From: Paenarthrobacter sp. A20
Lineage (GTDB): Bacteria > Actinomycetota > Actinomycetes > Actinomycetales > Micrococcaceae
Assembly: GCF_024168825.1 (NCBI RefSeq)
Contig: NZ_JALJWH010000001.1
Span: 1,674,001-1,738,000 of the forward strand
DNA: 64,000 nucleotides
Direction: 5' to 3'
How positions within the stretch are numbered: the stretch's first letter is position 1; each line of letters opens with the position of its first letter. Positions 58,674 through 64,000 of this stretch are shown here, piece by piece. The notes below the pieces were generated by a model. It saw only the letters and a list, made by a program, of their open reading frames with translations, searched no databases and was not told the origin of the DNA. The position numbers and the translations under genes are program-made.

Positions 58674-59975
58674 ATGAACCGAGTCCGCAAGGCGACGACG
58701 CTACTCGCGGCAGCCGCATTGGCCACCAGCTCCGCGACCATCAGTGCCTGCGCGCCCCCACCAGCCGACGTCGGGCTCCTAACCGCCGACGGCGTGACTC
58801 GCATTTCGGTCCAAGCAGCGGACTATTCGGCGCAACTTGAAGCCTTCAACGTCTCCGCGCGGAAGCTCAGCGCCGCGCTGTTGGCTGACGGCGGCGACGC
58901 GACGAACGGCAATGTGGTGTCATCCCCGTCAAGTTTGCTGATCGCACTGAGCATGCTTCGGGCGGGAGCCAGCGGGCCTACGGCGGCGGAGATGGACGCC
59001 GTCCTCGGCCTGCCCGCCGAGGGGCGCGACGAAGCAATTAACGCGCTCCTGGCCTCCCTTGAAAAGTTCGACGGCGACCCCGGCTCGGTGGACGAGGAGA
59101 ACCCGCCGCGCACACCGGTGATGCACGCTGCCAACGGGCTGTTCGTCGATAAAGGCGTGCCCACGGGCGAGGGCTATCTGGCCACGCTCGCCAAGCATTT
59201 CGGCACGGGGGTGTACCCGGTATCGTTCCAGGATGAGGCCGTGACCAAACCGGCAATCGACCAGTGGGTCAGCAAAAATACCGGGGGGCGCATCAAGGAA
59301 GCGCCTGCGAAATACAGCCGCGACAACACCTTCAGCCTGCTCAACGCACTCTACTTCGCCGCCGCCTGGCAAAAACCTTTCGACGCCAACGACACATCAG
59401 ACCGCCCCTTCACCAAGGCCGATGGTGAAGTGATCAACGTGCCAACCATGAACACAGGCACCAGCATGGCCTACGCCGAAGCTCCCGGCTGGAAGGCTGT
59501 GGACCTGCCTTACGCAGAGGGTTTCGTCATGCGGCTGGTGCTGCCCGACGGCGGTGCGTCGGGTTCGTCCGGCTCGGCTACGGTTTCCGCGGAGGTGCTT
59601 GGAGATGTGGCGGAGCAGCTTTCCGGGGCAGAGCCTGGCATGGTGCAGATTAGTCTGCCCAAGTGGGACCACAAAACCACGTTCGAGCTGAGGGAGGTGT
59701 TCGAAACCCTCGGGCTCAACGAGACGCTGGCGACGGACAAGGATTTCGACGCGATCCAGCAGGGCATGAAGCTGACGCAAGCGGCCCAGGCAGCCAACAT
59801 CACCGTCGCCGAGAAGGGGACCATCGCCTCTGCCGTGACCCAAGTCAACGCCGAGGCCTCAAGTGCCTTCATCCCCGAACGGCAGATCATCCTCGACCAC
59901 CCGTTCCACTACGAGATCGTGCACGTGGAGACCGGCATGCCGCTGTTCACCGGGTGGGTGGCGGACCCGCGTTAG
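58674..59975 (+). CDS. Serpin-family lipoprotein
   Basis: 433-aa serine protease inhibitor-type protein, predicted to be anchored outside the cell. Lipoprotein signal with Cys26 (ISAC). Serpin landmarks in order: NVVSSPSSLLIALSMLRAGA, FSLLNALYFAAAWQKPFDAN, FVMRLVLPDGG, ISLPKWDHKTTFELREVFETLG and, at the end, ILDHPFHYEIVHVETGMPLFTGWV. The hinge of the reactive loop reads EKGTIASAV, with Gly and small residues as in inhibitory serpins. By counting from the hinge the scissile bond falls near EAS-SAF, so the target protease is not obvious. Its 3' end overlaps the convergent TetR gene by 29 bases. Confidence 0.92.
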   Translation: MNRVRKATTLLAAAALATSSATISACAPPPADVGLLTADGVTRISVQAADYSAQLEAFNVSARKLSAALLADGGDATNGNVVSSPSSLLIALSMLRAGASGPTAAEMDAVLGLPAEGRDEAINALLASLEKFDGDPGSVDEENPPRTPVMHAANGLFVDKGVPTGEGYLATLAKHFGTGVYPVSFQDEAVTKPAIDQWVSKNTGGRIKEAPAKYSRDNTFSLLNALYFAAAWQKPFDANDTSDRPFTKADGEVINVPTMNTGTSMAYAEAPGWKAVDLPYAEGFVMRLVLPDGGASGSSGSATVSAEVLGDVAEQLSGAEPGMVQISLPKWDHKTTFELREVFETLGLNETLATDKDFDAIQQGMKLTQAAQAANITVAEKGTIASAVTQVNAEASSAFIPERQIILDHPFHYEIVHVETGMPLFTGWVADPR

Positions 59976-60585
59976 CTGCCAGGCGCTGCACCAGCACAGC
60001 AGCGGCGTCCACAACCTCGTCGGCCTCGCGCTTAGAGGCGCTCAGGGCCACTTCCTGCCCGGACACCGTCACGATGTCCGTGATCACTGCAATGGTGAGC
60101 CGGCCCAGAGTGTCGTCGCTGGCGCCCAGGAGTACGGAGTTCTGCCGGACCCATTCACGGCCGCGTTCGCGTCGCAGGACTTCGAAGCCCGGGGGAGTGT
60201 CCCCCTCAATGAAAACCCGCTCCAAGTCCCGGTGTTTCCAGGTGTAGTCGAAATAGCTGCGGCTGCCTACGTTGAACAGGGCCAGGGGATTGTTCTCACC
60301 GGCCTTCCGTGCTTTGGCCACAGCCGCGGCTACGAGCCTTTCATGTTCGTTTTGGTAGTCGTCCCACAACGCGAGGAAGAGCTCGGTTTTCCCGCCGAAG
60401 TGGTGGTAGAGGCTGCCGACACTGGATCCGGCGCGGGTCACGATGTCCGAGATGCTCGCGTCGGTAAAGCCGTGTTCCACGAACACTTCGGTGGCCGCAT
60501 CCAGCAGATTGCGTCGGGTGGCAGCTGTTCGCGTCCACTGCCAGGAGCCCGCGGTACTGGCCACTTCGGATGTTTTCCGAACCAT
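59947..60585 (-). CDS. TetR/AcrR-family regulator
   Basis: 212-aa regulator with an N-terminal HTH (about residues 20-65, SISDIVTRAGSSVGSLYHHFGGK) and a helical ligand domain with TWKHRDLERVFIEGDTPPGFE. ATG 60585 is chosen because GGAGGAG lies just upstream; a longer frame to 60657 lacks such a site. It is divergent from the cytochrome b-like gene. The gap contains TTGGAA-N7-TTCCAA (60639-60657) and TTCTGGAA-N5-TTCTAGAA (60713-60733). The latter lies over the expected start point of the rightward promoter. Confidence 0.9.
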   Translation of the reverse strand: MVRKTSEVASTAGSWQWTRTAATRRNLLDAATEVFVEHGFTDASISDIVTRAGSSVGSLYHHFGGKTELFLALWDDYQNEHERLVAAAVAKARKAGENNPLALFNVGSRSYFDYTWKHRDLERVFIEGDTPPGFEVLRRERGREWVRQNSVLLGASDDTLGRLTIAVITDIVTVSGQEVALSASKREADEVVDAAAVLVQRLAANAGPPPTR

Positions 60586-60638
60586 GTCGGGCTCCTCCCA
60601 TCGGCAGAACGAAGACCGGAGTGTCGACCTGTCATTTT

Positions 60639-60657
60639 TTGGAATCCTACCTTCCAA
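60639..60657. promoter_or_regulatory. Inverted repeat TTGGAA-N7-TTCCAA upstream of the TetR gene
   Basis: Perfect 6-bp arms, 54 bases upstream of the TetR start; candidate autoregulatory site. Confidence 0.45.
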
Positions 60658-60683
60658 TTAATCCACATAGCCAGCAAGAAGCC

Positions 60684-60733
60684 TTGACTGGCCCAAGATC
60701 AACGGGAAATAATTCTGGAAGTCTGTTCTAGAA
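60684..60733 (+). promoter_or_regulatory. Promoter and operator of the cytochrome b-like gene
   Basis: TTGACT (60684-60689), 18-bp spacer and AATAAT (60708-60713) form a good promoter. The inverted repeat TTCTGGAA-gtctg-TTCTAGAA (one mismatch) covers 60713-60733 just downstream, a repressor position. The leader to the gene at 60887 is about 165 bases and contains no ORF I would defend. Confidence 0.55.
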
Positions 60734-60886
60734 ATATGTATTGCGGCATGTATCCGAATGCTGCGATTTTTGACGTCGGACGCCCCGAAACCCGGGTGCC
60801 GTTTTCACCGTCGGGCTGCAACTGGTTGAATCGCTATATAGCGCCAACTGGTCGCAGCCAAACAAGCCAGAGAGGAACGCGGCCTG

Positions 60887-61819
60887 ATGTCCGTTTCAAG
60901 CAAGTCGTCCGGGATCACGTCGAACAGGTGGTTCAAACCCGTCGTCGTCACCGCAGGAGCTTTGGTGGTGGCACTGATCCTGGTGCTCGTTGCGCAATGG
61001 CTCCGGACCCTTCAGCCGGTGCAGCAGTTCCTCACCGACTACCCCGGGCACTCAGCCATTCCTGAAGGCACTCCCACCGGCTTCCCCGCCTGGCTGGGCT
61101 GGCAACACTTCCTCAACATGTTCTTCATCGTGCTGATCATCCGTTCCGGCTGGCAGGTGCGGACCACCACCCGCCCGGCCGCCAACTGGACCCGGAACAA
61201 CAAGGGCTTCATCAAGACCAAGAACCCGCCCACCAAGATCAGCCTGGACCTCTGGTTCCACCTGACGCTGGACGCGCTCTGGGTCCTCAACGGCATCATC
61301 TTCATCGTGCTGCTCTTCGCCACCGGCCAATGGTTGCGGATCGTCCCCACCACCTGGGACGTCTTCCCGAACGCTGTCTCCGCCGGCCTGCAGTATGCGT
61401 CCCTGAACTGGCCCGTTGAAAATGGTTGGAACAACTACAACAGTCTTCAGCTCCTGACCTACTTCATCACGGTCTTCATCGCCGCCCCGCTGGCCATCAT
61501 CACGGGTATCCGGATGTCCGGGGCGTGGCCCAAGAAGGCCGCGATCAATAAGTTCTACCCGATCGAGTTGGCCCGCAAGATCCACTTCCCGGTGATGATC
61601 TACTTCGTCGCGTTCGTGATAGTCCACGTGACCCTGGTGCTGGCCACTGGTGCGCTGAGGAACCTCAACCACATGTACGCATCCAACGACGACAACAACA
61701 GCTGGTGGGGCTTCGGCATCTTCGCGGCGTCCATTGTCTTCACGGCGGCGGCTTGGTTCCTCGCCCGGCCCCTGTTCCTGCGCCCCATCGCCTCGCTGAT
61801 GGGCAAGGTCTCGCGCTAA
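60887..61819 (+). CDS. Cytochrome b/b6-domain membrane protein
   Basis: 310-aa integral membrane protein with about five hydrophobic segments. Candidate heme-ligand histidines lie in membrane segments: WQHFLNMFFIVLII, WFHLTLDALWVLNGIIF, ARKIHFPVMIYFV and IVHVTLVLATG. This pattern fits the cytochrome b561/b6-like electron carriers that anchor molybdopterin oxidoreductases. No such partner is adjacent in the window, so it may serve an orphan oxidoreductase. Probably repressed by the divergent TetR protein. It ends at a strong terminator. Confidence 0.85.
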   Translation: MSVSSKSSGITSNRWFKPVVVTAGALVVALILVLVAQWLRTLQPVQQFLTDYPGHSAIPEGTPTGFPAWLGWQHFLNMFFIVLIIRSGWQVRTTTRPAANWTRNNKGFIKTKNPPTKISLDLWFHLTLDALWVLNGIIFIVLLFATGQWLRIVPTTWDVFPNAVSAGLQYASLNWPVENGWNNYNSLQLLTYFITVFIAAPLAIITGIRMSGAWPKKAAINKFYPIELARKIHFPVMIYFVAFVIVHVTLVLATGALRNLNHMYASNDDNNSWWGFGIFAASIVFTAAAWFLARPLFLRPIASLMGKVSR

Positions 61820-61834
61820 CCCGCACGAAAAAAA

Positions 61835-61866
61835 CAGCCGCCCCGGAAGTGTTTCCGGGGCGGCTG
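61835..61866. terminator. Bidirectional intrinsic terminator
   Basis: CAGCCGCCCCGGAA (61835-61848) pairs perfectly with 61853-61866 around GTGT, with an A-tract before it and CTTTTG after it. It serves both the cytochrome gene and the convergent kinase gene. Confidence 0.9.
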
Positions 61867-61888
61867 CTTTTGTCTGTATCGAGAGAGG

Positions 61889-62725
61889 CTAGGACAGAGC
61901 CCCGCCCTGCCACAGGGCATCAAAAGGAGCGCCGGAGGACACCCGGTTCTTGATGCCGGCAGTCACGAAAGCCTTGGCCGTCCGTGCAGCTTCAAGGGGC
62001 GTCGCGCCCTTCGCGAGTTCGGCGGTCACAGCTGCAGCAAGGGAGCAGCCAGCACCGGACACAGCCACTTCGCCAACCTTCGGAGCGCGAAGGACTTCCA
62101 GCGTTTCGCCGTCGTAGTAGACGTCGACGGCGTCCGGGCCTTCCAGCCGCACCCCGCCCTTGGCGAGGACTGCTGCGCCGCTGATCTCGTGGATGCGGAT
62201 CGCCGCGGCCTTGAGCGATTCTTCGTCTGTAATGGTGAGCCCGGACAGGGACTCGGCCTCGAAGTGGTTCGGTGTGACAAACGTTGCCAGCGGCAGGATC
62301 TGGGCCTTCAGGGCCTGGTCGGTGTCCAAGGCATGGCCCGGTTCCTGGCCCTTGCAGATCAGCACAGGGTCCAGGACCACATTGGCGAACGAGCCATCAG
62401 TGAGTGCCTTCTCCACGGTGCTGATGGTTGCCGGGCTTCCGAGCATGCCGATCTTCACCGTGTCCAACACCGAAGGTGCGCCGGAAGCGGCACCATACGC
62501 CGCCGTCGTGGCTTCCAATTGGTCTGCAATAACCTGCTGGTCCACCGGCACAAAGCGGTGGTTCCAGTTGTCCTGCGGGTTGAAGGAAACGATGCACGTG
62601 AGGTTCGCGATGCCGAACACTCCGAGTTCCTGGAAGGTCTTGAGGTCGGCCTGCGCGCCGGCGCCACCGGTCGCTTCGGAGCCGGCGATGGTCAGGGCGA
62701 TGGCAGGGGCAACGGCTGAAGTCAT
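61889..62725 (-). CDS. pdxK: Pyridoxine/hydroxymethylpyrimidine kinase of the ThiD superfamily
   Basis: 278-aa ribokinase-fold kinase. N-terminal substrate loop ALTIAGSEATGGAGAQADLKTFQELGV; central KIGMLGSPATI; VVLDPVLICKG; VTPNHFEAESLSG; and the anion-hole/catalytic segment AVSGAGCSLAAAVTAEL. The stretch SFNPQDNWNHRFVPVD resembles Bacillus PdxK, the ThiD-like pyridoxine kinase, more than biosynthetic ThiD, so vitamin B6 salvage is favoured; thiamine pyrimidine phosphorylation is the alternative. The start is ATG 62725, with ATG 62734 nine bases upstream as the other option. No thiamine gene or TPP riboswitch is nearby. Confidence 0.87.
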   Translation of the reverse strand: MTSAVAPAIALTIAGSEATGGAGAQADLKTFQELGVFGIANLTCIVSFNPQDNWNHRFVPVDQQVIADQLEATTAAYGAASGAPSVLDTVKIGMLGSPATISTVEKALTDGSFANVVLDPVLICKGQEPGHALDTDQALKAQILPLATFVTPNHFEAESLSGLTITDEESLKAAAIRIHEISGAAVLAKGGVRLEGPDAVDVYYDGETLEVLRAPKVGEVAVSGAGCSLAAAVTAELAKGATPLEAARTAKAFVTAGIKNRVSSGAPFDALWQGGALS

Positions 62726-62786
62726 GGTTTCCATTTTGCCAGTTGCCCGGCCGTACGCCGATTCAGGCCCCCGACACTCGCGAGGC

Positions 62787-63803
62787 CTAGCCGTGCAGCG
62801 CCCTGTAAGCAGCTTCCGCGGCCGGATGCAGCGGGATACCCGCGGTGTTGATGAGGGTTTCGGGGCTGAGGAACTGCACTCCGGTGCTCGACGTCGGAAC
62901 CAGATCCTGGGCCTGGTCCACCAGCAACTCCACCGTCTGCCGAACAACATGGTCGGCCAGATCCCTGCGGCACAGGAGCAGGTTCGCGACGCCGATGGTC
63001 CACACGGCGGGAGCGTTGCCGTAGCTGTTGGCCGGGATCAGGACACGATCATAGAAGAATCCCGACTGCGCCCGTGTTGCGGGGATGAACGCGGAAATGT
63101 CGAGGAGACGCACGCCGATTTCCTGGGCTGCCGCAGCGATGGGTGCCGTCGGGACACCTCCGGACTGGATCATCACGTCAATGGAACCCTCCCGCAAGGC
63201 GGCCAGGGCCTGGTTCAAGCCGAGATTCACCTGCTTCACGGTGCGGGGTGGTTCAGAAAGTCCCGCCGCTGTGATGATCCGTCCAGCGGTCAACGTGGTT
63301 CCCGAGCCCACTTCACCCACGCCCACGGTCTTCCCGGCGAGGTCCGCGAGGGTCCGTAGCCCGCTGTCCTCCCGCACGATGCAGTGAACGTAGTTCTGGT
63401 ACACCTTGCCGATCGCAACAAGGTCTCCGGGCTGTGCTGGCTTCCCGGCGGGCGCTGCGTCGGGCGCTGCGGCCTGCGCTGCTGCAACGGCCTGCGCTGC
63501 TGCATCGGCCAGCGCGACGGCGAAGGTCGCCTCGCCGGACACAACCCGCTGTATGTTTTCAAGGCTCCCGCCGGTGGTCAGCGCGACGGCGTTTGCGGCT
63601 ACGCCTTTGCGCTGCAGCAAGGCCGCGAGCAGGGTGGCGAACTCCAGGTAGAAACCGCCGGATTCGCCACCGGCAACCGTGAGTTCTTTTGGTTGTTCCT
63701 CCGGCGTGCAGGCGGTGGTCGACGCGAGCAGGCTGCCGCCCAGGCCCGTGGCGACGGCGGCTTTGAGGACGCTTCGCCGGGAGAACACGGGGGAATCAGG
63801 CAT
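62787..63803 (-). CDS. TAXI-family TRAP transporter solute-binding protein
   Basis: 338-aa binding protein. The Tat-type signal contains SRRSVLKAAVATG, and the lipobox ends in Cys32 (TTAC). The TAXI fold starts LTVAGGESGGFYLEFATLLA and continues with LTTGGSLENIQRVVSGEATFAVALADAA. An Ala/Gln/Pro-rich insertion (about residues 100-125) is unusual. TAXI proteins normally deliver glutamate-like or other carboxylates to a fused TRAP permease, but no permease is present on this side. Its start overlaps the preceding sensor kinase stop by eight bases, so it may act as a ligand-binding input to that kinase. Confidence 0.9.
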   Translation of the reverse strand: MPDSPVFSRRSVLKAAVATGLGGSLLASTTACTPEEQPKELTVAGGESGGFYLEFATLLAALLQRKGVAANAVALTTGGSLENIQRVVSGEATFAVALADAAAQAVAAAQAAAPDAAPAGKPAQPGDLVAIGKVYQNYVHCIVREDSGLRTLADLAGKTVGVGEVGSGTTLTAGRIITAAGLSEPPRTVKQVNLGLNQALAALREGSIDVMIQSGGVPTAPIAAAAQEIGVRLLDISAFIPATRAQSGFFYDRVLIPANSYGNAPAVWTIGVANLLLCRRDLADHVVRQTVELLVDQAQDLVPTSSTGVQFLSPETLINTAGIPLHPAAEAAYRALHG

Positions 63804-64000
63804 GTGTGTCCTCCTCCGGTTTCACGAACTCGAGGCGTGCTGTCAGGCCGTGGGGCTCGTGCGGCTCAAGGACGAGCCGCCCACCATTGGCCTGCGCCAG
63901 CCGCTCCACGATGGTCATGCCCAAGCCGTTGCCGGGGATCTTGCCATGCTGCGGCGCCCGCCAGAACCTGGTGGTGGACGCAGCGCGCTGTTCGGCTGGG
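63796..64000 (-). CDS. Sensor histidine kinase, C-terminal fragment
   Basis: Only the last 67 or so codons are in the window; the rest is to the right. The visible part is the end of a HATPase domain: FWRAPQHGKIPGNGLGMTIV (F-box and G2-box, GLGMTIV) then ANGGRLVLEPHEPHGLTARLEF. Its stop (63796-63798) overlaps the TAXI binding-protein start (ATGCCTGA), indicating a kinase plus binding-protein operon, as in TctE-like sensing systems. Confidence 0.88.
   Translation of the reverse strand, partial: PAEQRAASTTRFWRAPQHGKIPGNGLGMTIVERLAQANGGRLVLEPHEPHGLTARLEFVKPEEDTHA

Noticed and set aside
61889..62725. Kinase called simply as ThiD of thiamine biosynthesis
   Set aside because: The NWNH region resembles ThiD-like pyridoxine kinases, and there is no thiamine gene or TPP riboswitch. 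Kept as an alternative, not the main call.
1..64000. CRISPR array, tRNA or rRNA genes, insertion sequences, prophage
   Set aside because: No regularly spaced repeats, cloverleaf-like sequences, transposase motifs or terminal inverted repeats with target duplications were seen. The short direct repeats found are isolated pairs.

Overview
The window is high-GC DNA from a soil actinobacterium, most likely Arthrobacter or Paenarthrobacter. The grounds are the GC-rich third positions, the content of sugar ABC importers and Gfo/Idh/MocA oxidoreductases, and an inulin fructotransferase, an enzyme best known from Arthrobacter. I see no rRNA, tRNA, CRISPR array, insertion sequence or phage gene. It looks like a chromosomal catabolic region followed by core metabolism.

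Layout. 1-8.4 kb: a fructan locus. A LacI regulator and an ABC importer (binding protein plus two permeases) run leftward. A Tat leader ORF, inulin fructotransferase and a GH32 fructanase run rightward. LacI-type operator sequence follows both divergent promoters. 8.4-14.5 kb: a tripartite tricarboxylate transporter operon (tctC-tctB-tctA plus a universal stress protein), divergent from a CitA/CitB-type two-component system. 14.5-17 kb: a structured leader with a small ORF, a hexapeptide acetyltransferase and two related TetR regulators, set among GTACG-type palindromes. 17.2-24.7 kb: a GMC flavoprotein, an IolD-like thiamine diphosphate enzyme, a TIM-barrel isomerase and a sugar ABC importer in one operon. 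24.9-37.3 kb: LysR regulators, aspartase, a catabolic HisD paralogue, an iron alcohol dehydrogenase, methylmalonate-semialdehyde dehydrogenase, a Gfo/Idh oxidoreductase and two MFS carriers.

37.6-53.5 kb: a ThuA-like gene, then a tightly packed 13-gene leftward operon. It holds four Gfo/Idh oxidoreductases, two sugar isomerase-type TIM barrels, a DUF1080 3-keto-glycoside hydrolase-like protein, a TolB-like propeller, a UPF0303 protein, an ABC importer and an unassigned protein. A ROK repressor and an MFS carrier are divergent from it. The gene set fits oxidation of sugars or glycosides at C3, followed by cleavage and re-reduction. 53.7-58.5 kb: the glyoxylate bypass (malate synthase, isocitrate lyase) with a divergent RamB-like regulator. 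58.7-64 kb: a serpin lipoprotein, a TetR regulator, a cytochrome b-like membrane protein, a pyridoxine-type kinase, a TAXI binding protein and the end of a sensor kinase.

The strongest leads for undescribed biology are: the 13-gene 3-keto-sugar operon with its unassigned partner protein; the GMC/IolD-like/isomerase operon, which looks like an oxidase-initiated cyclitol or sugar ring-cleavage route and shares an operator with a carrier 19 kb away; and the inulin fructotransferase whose Tat leader is cut off from the enzyme by stop codons while the enzyme has its own ribosome binding site. All functional statements are inferred from sequence recognition; no alignment or database search was run.
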